From: Adiantum capillus-veneris
Lineage: Eukaryota > Streptophyta > Polypodiopsida > Polypodiales > Pteridaceae
Length of the DNA stretch: 64,000 nt
Direction: 5' to 3'
Assembly (NCBI GenBank): GCA_014529385.2
Contig: CM043942.1
Coordinates: 30,036,969-30,100,968 of the forward strand
The position numbers and the translations under genes were made by a program. Shown here in pieces: positions 22,787 through 35,063 of this stretch; positions within the stretch are counted from its first letter, which is position 1, and the number at the start of each line of letters is the position of its first letter. The notes beneath the pieces are model-generated. The model made no database searches. It had not been told where the DNA came from and was given only the letters and a program-made list of their open reading frames with translations.

Positions 22787-23039
22787 AGGATGACCGACTG
22801 TTTCTAGTGCAATGCAACTCTTGATTGAAGAAGGCGGCTCACACAATATATCACATTGCTCTAAACTGCGAATATCAAAGAAAGTTATTGACAGCAAACT
22901 TGCAATCTATATTCATGCAAAAATGCAATGTTTAAGAAATTTCTTGCAAATAAAGTCTGAGAACAACTATCTTTTCAAAATTGATTCAAGTTGTCTTTAA
23001 ATTGGGTTTAATAATGTACACTATAGTGTCCAACTAAAT
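22787..23039. other. Spacer
   Basis: AT-rich DNA after the unrecognised frame. Nothing specific is seen. Confidence 0.35.
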
Positions 23040-23099
23040 CCATTGATTAGTAGCTCTAATTTACAATTGAGGGGAGCTCTCCCGGGCTTGATTATCATG

Positions 23100-23400
23100 A
23101 CTAGAATGTAAAGGCTCAGGAGACGGTCTAGGGGTTGGGTGATGGGTTTGGGGTTGAAGAAAAGATTTTGCAGTGGCATGTGTCTTCCTCGGTAAAATCA
23201 GGTATCACAAAAAAACTAGAGGTTGAGTGGCTAGAAACGCGAGGGGAGGCAGGTCCAGGCGCTTGGTCTATCATTGGTTGAGGGATTGCTTAGTACCTCT
23301 GAGGTGGAGGCCAAGGTTGTGGTCGTGGCGGTGGCACGACAAATGCATCGGCGGCTCCTAGAGGACGTGTCTCCACAAGATTAATCATATTTCTGGATCA
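23100..23400 (-). pseudogene. Possible gypsy gag start
   Basis: The minus strand from about 23389 reads MINLVETRPLGAADAFVVPP and PRPQPWPPPQRY, then a stop, then more Pro-rich sequence. It lies about 200 bp inside a minus-oriented primer site (23602-23614), where gag should begin. No further gag-pol of this element is present to the left, so it is truncated. Confidence 0.4.
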
Positions 23401-23601
23401 TCGTCATCCTGAATGCCTCCACATGGACGTTCAAATAATCTGCCAGGTTCCTTGCCTGTAAATGAATTCCCTAGATTTTATAGTGTGCTCAACAAAACCA
23501 ATAATAGATCCCAGTCCCACTTGCCCAATATAATTAACAAAATCAACCATTAATAGGCTACTTAAGGACCTCTCTTCTTAAGCAAGAAAAGAGAAACCAA
23601 A

Positions 23602-23614
23602 TGCTCTGATACCA
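23602..23614 (-). promoter_or_regulatory. Primer-binding site (initiator Met tRNA type), minus strand
   Basis: tgctctgatacca is the complement of tggtatcagagca. It lies six bases left of the LTR that starts at 23621 and fixes that LTR as the 5' LTR of a minus-strand element. Confidence 0.8.
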
Positions 23615-23925
23615 ACGTAATGGAAATGGCCTATGAACTTTGGGAATAGGGGAATTAAGAGAATTAAAGTGAGCATTTTGGTGAGATTACTTTGAGAACA
23701 TAGAGGGTGAACTTAATTTACGGTAACAACATGAACATAGCACTTAATTAACTTGGCATGAACAATACTTTTGCAAGAGAGAGTATTAGAGAACATGACA
23801 ATACTTCAGGACTAGATTTACTTGGACTCGGTCCCCCCTCCAAAAGACGTTTGTATTAATAGATTCTCCCATCAAGAGAGACTTGGTACAATACAATCTT
23901 TGTGTTCCTTTGTGACCTGGGTGAT

Positions 23926-24149
23926 TGTTGGAATTAGGGTTGCAGAGAAACACACACAGCTTGGAGAAGACGAAGGAAGCTCAAGGCACACAATAGAGAG
24001 TGTTTAACTTAGTATGCAATGGAAAGATAGATAGCCCTAGAGTGATGGGCGTATATACAATGCTCGGGGAAAAAACCTCCTAAAGAGCGAAAAAATGCCC
24101 CGGTGGTCCTAGTGTGTTCACACACCACTACCACATGAATATGGTAACA
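23926..24149 (-). repeat. 3' LTR of copia-1
   Basis: Nearly identical by eye to 28754-28980; the few differences include a 3-bp gap in the ca(ca)tcac stretch near the right end. The copia-2 5' LTR (34824-35050) is the same LTR in the other orientation. Confidence 0.95.
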
Positions 24150-24276
24150 AATCTTCCCTGGAGTGATGCACTGAACGAGAGCTGGCACATGAGTAGAGGG
24201 AAGTGCCATGACCTAAGGACATGATCAGTCCACAAAGGGGAGTAAGCACAAAGCTTTGCGGAAAGCTTCAAGCTTC

Positions 24277-27200
24277 TCACGAGACAATGCCTTTGTGAAA
24301 AGATCTGCAAGGTTGTCCTATGTTGGCACATAAGCCAAGCTGATCTCTCCGCTGAGAGCCTCTCCCTGACATAGTGGTAATGCACCTCAATGTGCTTTGT
24401 GCGAGCATGAAAAATTGGGTTCCTCGCAACTGCCAATGTGCTCTGACTGTCGGTGTAGATAGTGTTGGCAGTGTTTGTCCAACACCCAAATCATCCATAA
24501 GGCATCTGAGCCATACACACTCAATCGTAGCTGTGAAGACTGCCCTATACTTAGCCTCACAACTCGAAGTGGCCACAGTAGGTTGCTTCTTGCTCAACCA
24601 TGATATACATGAACTGCCTGGCACGAAACAAAAACCACTTGTGGACACTCGCGTGTCAAAACAACCAGCCCAATCCGAGTCCGAAAAGGCATGTAAGTCT
24701 GGCAGCAATGATCCCCCCTTGGGATAAAACAAGCCAAGATGTAAAGTGCCACTAAGGAAGTGGAAAATCCTCTTGACAGCATGCCAATGCTTAGACCCTG
24801 GGCTATGCATAAATCTACTGCCTTGTGAGACTACAAACTGAATATCCGGCCTCGTGTTGCATACACAAATGAGGCAGTTGACAGCAATTTGGTAAAGAGT
24901 GACATCAGCAGGATCGCCAACATCATGTAGACTCAACTTCAAACGTGTTTCCATGGGAGTGGCAATAGGTTTGCAATCCTCGAGTCCAAACTTACATAGC
25001 AATGTCTCTATGTAACTTTTCTGACGCAAGGCAATACCACCATCACACTGCAAATCATCTCAATAAAGAACCACAATGAGCAGTACATCACCCTCACGCT
25101 TTACATACAATGTGCTTTCTATTGGACTGTTACGAAAGCCTCGTTTAACCAAATGAGTGTCAGCTTTCTCATACCAAGCACGAGGAGATTGCTTCAACAC
25201 ATACAAAGCATTCTTACATTTGCACACTTTGTCCTCTTGTCCTTTTATGACAAAACCGCGAGGCTCCGTTACGTAAACTTCCTCAAATATGTCACCACTC
25301 AAGAAAGCAGTAACAATGTCTGATTGATGTACATCCCCGCCAAAATGAGCTGCCAATGCACATAGAAAACGCACAGTAGTCATATGACAAGTGGAAGCAA
25401 AAGTCTCTTCATAATCTACGCCTTTTTGCTGTGCATAACCCTTTGCAACAAGTCGAGCCTTATGGCGATCGATCTCACCATCCGACTTGCGTTTCAACTT
25501 GTAAATCCACTTTGTACCAATGGCCTTTTTGCCACGAGGCAAATCACAGAAAGTCCATCTGTCATTTTCTATAAGTGCATCATATTCTGATTGCATGGCA
25601 GCCATCCAATTTTTTGAATTTTGTGCTTCATCAAAAGACAGAGGCTCCTCAACATCATGTAAGCTAGACATAGCCAAAGCATAACAATCTGATGCATAAA
25701 ATGCATGGCGAGAGCCTGAACGAGTATGACTAGACAAAGGTGCATCCAATTTATTGTCATGCAAAGTGTGCACCGACCATTTTGGCATACCTCTAGCCTG
25801 CTCATTTTCAACCATTTCCTCATCAAGTACATCATGTACATCTGCATCAGTAATAGGCTGATCTAAAATATTTTCAGAAACCCCCATAGGCTGTATATTT
25901 GCCTCATTGGAACTTACATTCGTATTTCCATTACTGAAAAGAGGCAACAAAGTGTCATAAATGTCCTGTGAGCTTACATTACCGTCTCTAGTACATGACA
26001 GCAAGGGCCGAACAGAATCTTCCACAAACACTACATCTCGTGAAACCAGAATACATTTTGTTTGCGGATGATACAACCTGTAACCTTTGCTTTCAGCACT
26101 ATAACCAACAAAAATACATTTGACAGCCTTATCATCCAATTTTCTGCGTTGTGTTTGTGGCACCAAAGCATATGCCAAACAGCCAAAAATGCACATGTGC
26201 TCAATAGAAGGCTTTCTATCATGCCATGCTTTATATGGAGTAATAGACTGCAAAGCTTTCATAGGACACCTGCTTAGTACATAAGTGGCACACATGATGG
26301 CCTCAAGCCAAAAGGAATGCGGCAAAGCTTGACTTTTGACCATACATCGTGCCAATTCTGTAAGTGACCTATTTTTCCTCTCAGCAACACCATTTTGTTG
26401 AGGGGTATAAGGCATTGTACATTGGTGTTTTATCCCATGACTATCCAGAAATGCATTAAATTCATGAGACATATACTCCCCCCCTCGATCAGCACGGAGT
26501 GTGCCCATAGTACATTTCGAGACATTTTCAGCCATAGCCAGAAACTGTTTGAAGCACATAAAAATTTCGGACTTCTCTTTAAGCGGAAATACCCATGCAT
26601 GCCTGGAGTAATCATCAATGAAAGTCACGGAGTACAGGTAATTGCCCAAGGACGGAGTTTTCATGGGCCCACAAACATCACTATGCACAAGCTACAACCT
26701 GCATGTGGCCCGAACTGAACCATCCTTTGGAAACTTAGAACACTGCATCTTACCCAAAATACAGCCTTCACAAACATGTTTGACAGGTGCTTCAAGAGGC
26801 GGCAAAGAAGCAACCATATCAGATTTCTGCAAACGCTGCAAACTAGCAAAATTCAGATGACCAAAACGTGCATGCCAAAGTTTTGCATCTGAAATAGCCC
26901 TTGAATCTGCAACAGCATTTGCAAAATTTTGTCCACACTTGTCATACAAAGGGAGCTTATACAGCCCACGACACAGAAGGCAAGATACAACAATTTCATC
27001 ACCAAAACTGAGATCATGAACTGTACATCTGTCATCCACAAATTTGACTACAAGTCCAAGTCTAGCAAGTGCGGATACAAACAAGAGATTCTTCTTGATC
27101 CCAGTTACATAAAGTGCATCAACAAGTGTGAAGGAACTGCCATTTGCAGCAGTAAGCACAATCTTTCCAGCTCCCTGAATTGGATAAGAGGCATTGTTGG

Positions 27201-28391
27201 CACAAGTGACTGAATTCCCATGAGGGACAGACTCGAGAGAGGTAAACAATTCACGATGTGAGGTAATATTATTTGTAGCACCAGTGTGGAAATACCACAC
27301 ATGTGAATCTGCAGCAACTGACAAGCATGCATCATGGACAGCAGGATTGTAAGTGCACTCTGTGCTAAAAGCCCATTCTGCATCAACATGAGCAACACAG
27401 TCTCCTTTCATAGAAGACTCAACAATGGTTGCATTTGTAGTGGAACTAGCATTTGCAATGGAACCGCCCTCTTTCTTCTTAGCCTCTTTGGCCTTCAACT
27501 TAGGACACAACTTGATCAAGTGATCGTTTGCTTTACAATAATGGCAACGCATCTTCTTTTTGCCCTTATCACCAGAATTGCCAGACAAATTGTTGCTTGA
27601 AGCATTAGGAACATAATTTTTGCCACTCGCAATGGAACCATAAGAAGTGGATGCATTGCTGTTACCACCCTTTCTTTGAGAAGCAATAAAAGCCTATTCA
27701 ACTGCACGCTACCTAGTCATGTTTTTTCTGGAAAGTGACTCTTGCAACAGCAATGTGCATAATGCATCAAACTTGACAACTTTAGGATTTCCTTGAGTCA
27801 TAAGTCTCCAAGTACTAGCAAAAGTCTGGTAAGAATCTGATAAGGCATCAAGAACAGTCTGCACAAGGGAACTGTCTGAAATGACTTCACCTACAAAAAT
27901 AAGTTGCTCATTGATATCCTTGACACCAGCAAGAAAAGTGTCCATATCATCTTCCTCATGCATAATCTTCGACTCCAACTCTTTACGCAGCAAAGCAATT
28001 TTAGCCTCATTGCGCCTTGCATAAAAACCTGATAGAATATCCCAAACCTGTTTTGCAGATTTTGATGAATGATGTGAGGAACAATGGTGCGCTTCACAGA
28101 CAACGCAATCAATGCATGAGCCTGCACATCCTTTACATCCCAACGAGCTTGTTCTTCTGTAGGCATAACAACTCTAATAGCAGCAATCCTTGCAGCAAGA
28201 CCCGCAACATCCTCAACATCGCCTACATCCTCAGAACCAGGACGTACATCAATGCCCTGCACAATATTCCAGACGCCCTTTGACACAAGAACGTGTTGCA
28301 TCATATAAGCCCACATAGGGTCATTATGCCCATCCAACCTGCCCTCAACAACAAACATCTTGAACACATCTATGTTGTTGTTGTCAGCCAT
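24277..28391 (-). pseudogene. Copia-1 gag-pol, defective
   Basis: The ATG at 28391 opens gag (MADNNNIDVFKMFVVEGRLD). A frameshift near 28.06 kb and two stops near 27.70 kb break it. The CCHC knuckle is CHYCKANDHLIKLC. The protease site reads WYFHTGATNNIT, with His in place of the catalytic Asp. The pre-integrase HHCC stretch and integrase follow, with HSDVCGP, LRADRGGEYM and PQQNGVAERKNR supplying the DDE residues. A TAG separates the two integrase frames near 26.69 kb. RT includes KWIYKLKRKSDGEIDRHKAR and DIVTAFLSGDIFEEVYV, but the catalytic YVDD has become Y-stop-DD and about 113 bases after it are deleted. RNase H ends in KHWHAVKRIFHFLSG and SCEAKYRAVF. Confidence 0.95.
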
Positions 28392-28740
28392 GGTAAATGC
28401 TGCACCTAATGTGAAAACTACCCGAAAATAGGAGAAACGGAACGGGAACAACATGTGATGTATAGCACAAACCGTAGAAGACTATAAGGCACCTGTTATG
28501 CAAAAAACGACACTGACAGATTTTTTGCACAAAATGACAAAATAGCGTGTGTAGTACTACCTGTAGTGGAAACGGAGGCCGAAACGAGCTCGAATCAAAA
28601 ATCTGAGTTGACTAAACTCTATGAGCTCTCCCGAAATTTTTGTCGACCTGCGAACGCTTGCCAAAGCTCACTGAAATCGGAGAAAGTGAGCAAGCGTGCA
28701 CTGGAGCAGTTAGCGACTAAGCCCGAGAGGATGCAGCCTA

Positions 28741-28752
28741 CTCTGATACCAA
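28741..28752 (-). promoter_or_regulatory. Copia-1 primer-binding site
   Basis: ctctgataccaa is the complement of ttggtatcagag and lies one base inside the 5' LTR. It is the usual initiator Met tRNA site of plant copia elements. Confidence 0.9.
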
Positions 28753-28753
28753 T

Positions 28754-28980
28754 TGTTGGAATTAGGGTTGCAGAGAAACACACACAGCTTGGAGAAGACG
28801 AAGGAAGCTCAAGGCACACAATAGAGAGTGTTTTACTTAGTATGCAATGGAAAGATAGATAGCCCTAGAGTGATGGGCGTATATACAATGCTCGGGGGGA
28901 AAAACCTCCTAAAGAGGGAAAAAATGCCCCAGCGGTCCTAGTGTGTTCACACACATCACTACCACATGTATATGGTAACA
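28754..28980 (-). repeat. 5' LTR of copia-1
   Basis: It pairs with 23926-24149. In its own orientation it starts tgttaccatatacatg and ends ccctaattccaaca. Confidence 0.95.
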
Positions 28981-29362
28981 GTGATGAAATGAAGAGGAAG
29001 TCTTCATGCATCACAAGCATAACATAAAATTTACAAAAAGCATTAACTATCCCAAGCCTCATTCCCAAGGCCTCAAACACCTTCGAAGGTGGAGAGAGCT
29101 AGCGGAGAATGAGGGTAGGGAAGAGGAATAAGAATCATTCAGAGGAGAAAGAAATAGTTCCTCGCTTATCATCACTCTTTTTACTTAGCATATCATAATA
29201 GCATAGTAATGAAGATGAAGAAGATGGCGAGCTTAAGCATTGAAGCATGGCTCTTGGTTGGATTTTCATTTCATAGCCAAGAGTGTTGGTGTAGGCTCCC
29301 AACTTCTCAACAAGCTTGGAGAAAGAGATGGAGCTCTTGCACTTTGCACTTCACATAATGAG

Positions 29363-29367
29363 AGAGT

Positions 29368-29430
<63 letters not shown>
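29363..29430. repeat. (GT)n followed by (GA)n
   Basis: A compound microsatellite inside the long LTR. The related LTR at 9385-10480 has a GA run at the matching place. Confidence 0.95.
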
Positions 29431-29433
<3 letters not shown>

Positions 29434-30284
29434 ACCCCCTCTCATGCTTGGTCCACCTCTCTCTCTCTCTCTCGTATTATTTAATTATATCATTTGGACA
29501 TGTGTCCTTTTTTCCTCTTTGAGGGAGAAAGAACTTAATTATTTATTTTTATGCATCTAAATTCTCATTGGACCCCCTTAAAGCCTGTCCAATAGGATTC
29601 AAGCACATCATGAGGGCCACATGTGGAGGATCTTGACGTGTCTTTTATGCTTCTTAAGATATCATGTTTGGATTGAACACTTCAAGCACCTAGTCATTTA
29701 AGCATGAAAAACCTTTATGCCTCTTGAGAGATCATGTTTGAATTGAACACTTCAAGAACCTTAGTCATTTAAGCATGAGAAGCACCTCAAGCTTGGGCAA
29801 GGTTCCCACAAACACCTTAGTTAGCAAGCACGACAAGCACCTCATGCTTGGGCAGGATTCTCACCTCAAGGTCTACCCTAGCTTGCCTAAGGTCAAAGGA
29901 AGTTTTAACACTAACTTTTGGAGAACTTTAATGAAGTTAACCCTAGGGTCTTTAAGCTTCATTAGGTAGCATTGCTCTTTAATAGACCATCTCTCATTTG
30001 GACCCCTTTAACCTTGGCCCTGTGTTGAGACAGATCCATAAGCACATGTCTATATTCTAACCCTAGTTCTCGTATATTCTCCCATATTAAATGATCAGTT
30101 TAATATGAGAAAATCATTTGGGTTGGTTAGATATTTTTGGGTTGGTTAGATATTAGATTTTATGACAGTACAAGCATGATCAAGATCAAGCTTGAGTTAA
30201 TATCTAGTTTGGAATTGTGACGTTGAAATGGGTTGGTATCTACTCTAAAGGCAAGTATTTAATTTCATTGAGGATTTTGGGTCT

Positions 30285-30707
30285 TTGTGTATCTTAGATC
30301 AAGCCATGCACTATCAAATCAAGGAGTCAATTGAGAGATTAAGAGCCGAGTGTCCCATTGAGGAGAGTGTTGCCCAAGGGGGACCATTACAAGCCATAGG
30401 TAAAGAAGTGATAGACACTTACGATGACTCTAGTTCAAAAATGTCTTTCCTTTCCAATCATTCGGGTACCAAAACCTCATGCAAGCTCAAGCATATATTG
30501 ACCTTTTATTATAAGACCAACAAGCAATGGGCTCCAATTTATCTGGATTCTAATGAGGATTATGTGGTTAGAGTCGATGACCACACTATTAAATCCAAAG
30601 ACGAAGAAGATTGGGACCCAAACCCTATAGAGGAAATTGAGCAAGTCAAGCACTTAAGGAATTTGGTAGAAGAGCCCCAAAGGGAGCTAGAGCCAGCGTG
30701 TAGGTAG
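30285..30707 (+). pseudogene. Gypsy-A gag-related open frame
   Basis: The readable frame has HYQIKESIERLRAECPIEES, KTSCKLKHILTFYYKTNKQW and NPIEEIEQVKHLRNLVEEP, charged and helix-prone. It continues past a stop toward a piece starting MLLNIAKLMDFMAFEFRTTI at 30822. There is no zinc knuckle. Its place before the protease region argues for gag or a gag-pol linker. It is truncated at its 5' end next to the long LTR. Confidence 0.5.
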
Positions 30708-30821
30708 ATCCAAATTATTATTCCTTTCTTTCTAGAGAGAATGTTCAATGAGGGATTGCCTGACCCTATTGAAGAAAGGGAGATTCCATCTTCCCCATGT
30801 CAAGGAATCGAAGCCTAAAAA

Positions 30822-31202
30822 ATGTTGTTAAATATTGCCAAGTTAATGGATTTCATGGCTTTTGAATTTAGAACCACCATCATGTCTAAATTTTATGGAG
30901 ACCCCGTGCTATTCCTAGATCTTCAATCATTCCTCAATGGAGAATTGAAAGTCGGGTTACCACAAATTGCACAAATGGATAGGGCTAATGAAGTGCCAAT
31001 TGAGGAGGAACACTTAGATCCACATCCTAACCTAAATGAGAACTCTATTGTTGAAATATCAGTTAGCAAGTTGGGACAATACTTTGAAGGTGATGAATCC
31101 AATGCAACCCTACCAAGTACTACTAAAGGATTGACTGTGAAGGTAATTCTTGATGGTGGTGGAGTGAGCATTGTATTTAAAATTGTTGGGAATATATTAT
31201 AG
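30822..31202 (+). pseudogene. Gypsy-A protease region
   Basis: The frame ends with SVSKLGQYFEGDESNATLPS, GLTVKVILDGGGVSIV and a stop. The LDGGG stretch stands where gypsy aspartic proteases have [L/I]DxGA[S/T]: the Asp is kept, but the following A-S/T is changed. The same region is found in gypsy-B at 41936-42190. The frame is broken just after. Confidence 0.7.
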
Positions 31203-32534
31203 GAAGAACTCACCTTGGGGTTACAAACATAGTGATAAAGATGGCCAATGGGACCATCGCTAAACCTATTGGCGTGCTAAAATATCTCAAGATCAAGGTC
31301 CTTGGGCACAAGATAAGGCATACCTTTATTGTTATGGATTTCTCCAAGCATCCTATGTCATATGAGATCATCTTAGGACGTATTTGCATAAGGTAAGCAA
31401 AAATTGTGCATGATTGGTCTAAAAACCATGTCTACTTACGATATTGTTACACATGTAAAAGGGACAACACCATTTCAATATTGTTACACATGTAAAAGGG
31501 ACACTGACATTAGGGAAGATTCCCCTTATATAAATGTTCCACCTAGAATGATTGGGTCAGATAACATGGATTGGTCCACCTAGTGGCAACCATAAACACA
31601 TGGGGAAATAGAGGGACAACTTCGATAACACCTGAGCGGAACGAAGTGCCACAACTTGTACCTATAAATATGATAGAAGCAATGCCTATAGCTTCTACTG
31701 ACATACAAGATGAAGGCTTGACTGGCATTGAAACTAGTAGCATTTCACAAGAATGTAGCCCATGTGATTTGGATTTGAATCATCAATTGAAATCAACTGT
31801 GAGCTTGATGGAGGATTTGAATTAAATATTGGCACAAATATGGAAATGAACCATTCAGAGCCCAGTCATACCCTATTTGGCAATCTATCATGGAGGGAAG
31901 AGGACACAAGTAATAATCCATCTAATGATTTTGCACTAGAGACAACTCGTAATTGAAAATTAAACAAGAGAAGTAAAAGATTTAAGAGATAGTGATATCG
32001 AGTAAATGTGCATTCTTGGATAAATGAAAGAAATCCACTGTGGAATGGTTCAGTTATGTGGGGTGACGCTCATCAAAAGTTGGGAGACAATTGGGGTGGA
32101 TACCTTCAAAGTATCATGTGTTGCAGTCCACAACCCCATGACGTAGCCTAAATAGATATCACATAGAATCCAAAATTGAGTCGTACTGCAAGGAGACGCC
32201 AAAATTGAGAGTTAGTTCAACAATGAAAGGAAGCAAAAGTAAAAGCATAGGCCATAGCACAACAAGATCCCATAGACTTACACCCTGCACCTAAGAATTT
32301 TAAATCTTATACCACAAGGGAGCGTAAGAATGTGTACACAAAAGCCCAAATAACACATACTGATGGAAGTAATGGAGTCTATGATGGTCCAAGGGTAGTC
32401 AAGGAAATAGAGCAGACCCAAGTGAGGAGTCCAAACCTATTTTCATTGCCCAAGACCTCACAAAGACCAAGGAAGTTGTACTTAAGGAACTTCTCAAGAA
32501 ATTTAAAGATATTTTTGCGTGGATATACCATGAT

Positions 32535-32830
32535 ATGAAGGGTGTTCCACCTTTGGTGGTCCAACATACGATTCCTATGATTAGTACTACAACGCCCATA
32601 CAACAAAGACTCTACTTGATGAATCCTACGTACTCAAAGATTATTGAAGAAGAGCTCAAAAAGCTTATCAAATGTGGATTCATATACCCTATTGAGCACT
32701 CTAAATGGGTCTCTCCAATAGTCATCATGCCAAAAAAGAATGGGAAACTCGGAGTGTGGGTGGACCTTAAAAAGGTTAATGCAGCCACTAAGAGTATTCT
32801 GCTTAGGTTCGGAAGGGGAGAGACACATGC
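32535..32830 (+). pseudogene. Gypsy-A RT N-terminal piece
   Basis: MKGVPPLVVQHTIPMI, YLMNPTYSKIIEEELKKLIK and PIVIMPKKNGKLGVWVDLKK are the first RT blocks, aligned to gypsy-B 42765-43020. The frame then leaves the family sequence at about 32812, where the deletion lies. Confidence 0.85.
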
Positions 32831-33100
32831 AACTTCTAGTTCCTAGTGCACTTCATCCATCGACGTAGAAGCTTCCGCACAACCTCCACCTATCGTTGTC
32901 GATCTCCATAAAGCTGCAAAGGAATCTACGCCTCCCATTGTGAAGATATTGTCTGATGAAACACTTAAGTTCACTCATGGGAGAGTACGTTACCACCCTT
33001 GCAACTTGAAACACCAAAGGTGGTGGAAAACTATTGGCTAAAGACCCCAGCTATTATCGACTATAATAATTGGTTCCAAAGGGTTATGACATCCTTTTAA

Positions 33101-33212
33101 AAGGCATGATCTACCTAAGGAAGGGGGGAGTGCAACTTAGTGTGTATCTTCCTTAGGTATGATCTACCTAAGGAAGGGGGGAGTGCAAATTAGTGTGTAT
33201 CTCCCTATAAAT
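33101..33212. repeat. 53-bp tandem duplication over the polypurine tract
   Basis: atgatctacctaagg with its purine tail aaggggggag and the following tgcaacttag occurs at 33106 and again at 33159. The gypsy-A polypurine tract and the presumed start of its LTR are therefore doubled. Confidence 0.85.
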
Positions 33213-34823
33213 TTCCTCTCATCCTTCCCTTCCTGACTTTTTAATTACCAAACCCTAGGGAATGTATATATATGCCCTTAAACTTAGACTGTAGAAAAAA
33301 ATAAAAATAAAAAAGAGTAGCAACCATCCAACAAAAAACGTGAAACATAGAATTCCACACGAGTCACAATGTCACATTCTATGCACTAACCAATCCAAAA
33401 GTTATTAGAAACCTAATCCAAATCTATTTGTGTTCACACATATGGCTAGTTCACTAAAGTCCTCCACTTCTACTTTTAGTGAAAGGTATCCTCTTTACCT
33501 TTATCAAGTGTTTCACATGATCTACCATGTACTTACCTCTGAATGGGATATGATAGTTAATCTAGTGTGTGAGGAAAATTTTGAGTAATTAGAATGCCGG
33601 ATGCATCTCTTAACCACGAGTGATCCCTATGCAATAGTGGATACTACCAGCCATTCATATAGATTCATCTTTGAGCTGGTAAGGTGGCAATTCTATGTCT
33701 TTTGCTTCATGGTCTTTTTCTTTGGCGTGGCAGGTGAACCTTGCATTGATCCTGAAGTCAATACACTATAATTTTGGCCATACCACCCTCCTGTGAATGT
33801 GGTTTTGAAGAAATTTGGGTTTTGAAGCATCCTCTTGGGCTAAATTTTGGATTCTAGGAGCACAAATATCTTTCTTAAAGTTGGGAATAATGTGAGAGTG
33901 ATTAATGTGCTTTTTGTGGGTTTAGGGGTGTCATGTGTAAGAGGTCTGTGATGAAAAAATGCAAGCTGGGATCATTCTTGGACCGGAGATAATAAGCGTG
34001 GTTATTATCTAGCTTTGCAAATATTTGTCAAACTGAACTTTGAATGACATTCACTTGTCCTATAAGCCTAGTAAGTAACCCTTAGCCATTTCTGAAATTT
34101 ATTTTATCCTTTTGAGGTGTTCTTCCTACTTGGTCCTTTGACTTTGACGGTTTTTCCCCCTGATCCTTGGTGGTGGGAATTTTCTTCAATCACGAGCTTA
34201 TGAACATGTCCCACAGGTTGTAAGATCTGCCCTATCAAGCTTTTTCCCATTCAGAGTCGATTTGTGTCCGTATGTAAAAAATGACACTTTGTAGGCCTTC
34301 GAAACATTTTCTATTGCCATAGGCCCCAAATGGTGTTTCTTTCATTCCCAACAAGAGGTATATTGTTTATAACCCCTATGGGAACCCCTCTTTTGAAGTT
34401 AGAACATGATTCCAATAGTTGGCAAAATTTGGGCTTAATATCTATGGACCCCCATAGACCTCAATGAAATGGTCATCTAAGCTTGTGGGTTTGTTCTATA
34501 TATCTATGCTATGGCCCCCTTCAAGTTTGGTCAACTTTGGTGTACCACACATCTTCAAACATGCTTGTTAGTAGGTGAGAAACTCACTCCTCATGTCTCG
34601 TGCAAGACTGTGTAGCATAGAAGTCACTAGAAGTTTGAAAGCACGCGTCAAAAAGAAGTCCCCAGAGCTCTCCTCCAAAAGTCACTAGTGAGAATGAGAT
34701 TCTATTTTGCAAACTTAGACTATACATAAATGGGCTTCCCTACTCACTTTCTCTCATACCCTCTACTTAGTCCTAATAATTGCAAAGTAGACTTTTCCTT
34801 CAAAAACTTCTCCATATGGATTT
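33131..34823. other. Gypsy-A 3' region: LTR or extra ORF zone
   Basis: Matches the region after 53704 of gypsy-B: a TATA-like gaatgtatatatatg near 33261, then an open stretch from about 33441 (MASSLKSSTSTFSERYP, YQVFHMIYHVLTSEWD) that ends at a stop near 33585. From there to copia-2 I recognise nothing. It is either a 3' LTR with its promoter or an additional ORF under its own promoter. Confidence 0.45.
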
Positions 34824-35050
34824 CGTTACCATATACATGTGGTAGTGATGTGTGTGAACACACTAGGACCGTCGGGGCATTTTTTCCCTCTTTAGGAGGT
34901 TTTTTCCCTCGAGAATTGTATATACGCCCATCACTCTAGGGCTATCTATCTTTCCATTGCATACTAAGTAACACACTCTCTATTGTGTGCCTTAAGCTTC
35001 CTTCGTCTTCTCCAAGCTGTGTGCGTTTCTCTGCAACCCTAATTCCAACA
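34824..35050 (+). repeat. 5' LTR of copia-2
   Basis: Reads cgttaccatatacatg...ccctaattccaaca, 227 bp, matching the copia-1 LTR throughout. The first base has changed from t to c. Confidence 0.95.
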
Positions 35051-35051
35051 A

Positions 35052-35063
35052 TTGGTATCAGAG
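35052..35063 (+). promoter_or_regulatory. Copia-2 primer-binding site
   Basis: ttggtatcagag follows one base after the LTR, identical to the copia-1 site. Confidence 0.95.

Larger units (their letters stand above)
23926..28980 (-). mobile_element. Copia-1: complete Ty1-copia element, minus strand
   Basis: The element is 5055 bp with 224- and 227-bp LTRs beginning TG and ending CA in its own orientation. An exact 5-bp target duplication gtgat lies at 23921-23925 and 28981-28985. It has a Met-type primer site at 28741-28752 and a short polypurine tract at 24150-24162. Its gag-pol order is gag, protease, integrase, RT, RNase H, as in Ty1-copia. It belongs to the same family as copia-2. Stops, frameshifts and an RT deletion make it defective. 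Confidence 0.95.
23621..30167 (-). mobile_element. Long LTR (about 1.49 kb) split by copia-1
   Basis: Starts tggaaatggcc beside the minus-strand primer site and ends ...ttttatgaca. Removing copia-1 and one gtgat copy (5060 bp) leaves 1487 bp. Further copies are the fragments at 1-297 and about 9385-10480. It contains a (GT)n(GA)n tract at 29363-29430. Only a possible gag start of its own element remains on the left. Confidence 0.7.
30285..33130 (+). mobile_element. Gypsy-A: Ty3-gypsy remnant missing RT to integrase
   Basis: Plus-strand pieces run in order: a gag-like part (30285-30800); a protease region with LTVKVILDGGGVSIV (about 31135); a linker (31380-32480); the start of RT (32535-32810, with ECPIEHSKWVSP-like IEHSKWVSPIVIMPKKNGKL); then directly the 3' ORF tail (about 32849-33110) that in gypsy-B lies after integrase. 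About 3.4 kb covering most of RT, RNase H and integrase is missing at 32.81-32.85 kb. Gypsy-B, by contrast, lacks the linker part 31.64-32.48 kb. Confidence 0.85.

Noticed and set aside
26395-26718. Plus-strand frames opposite copia-1 and minus-strand frames opposite copia-2
   Set aside because: They appear in matching places in both copies because they are antisense shadows of pol, which is supported by motifs on the other strand.
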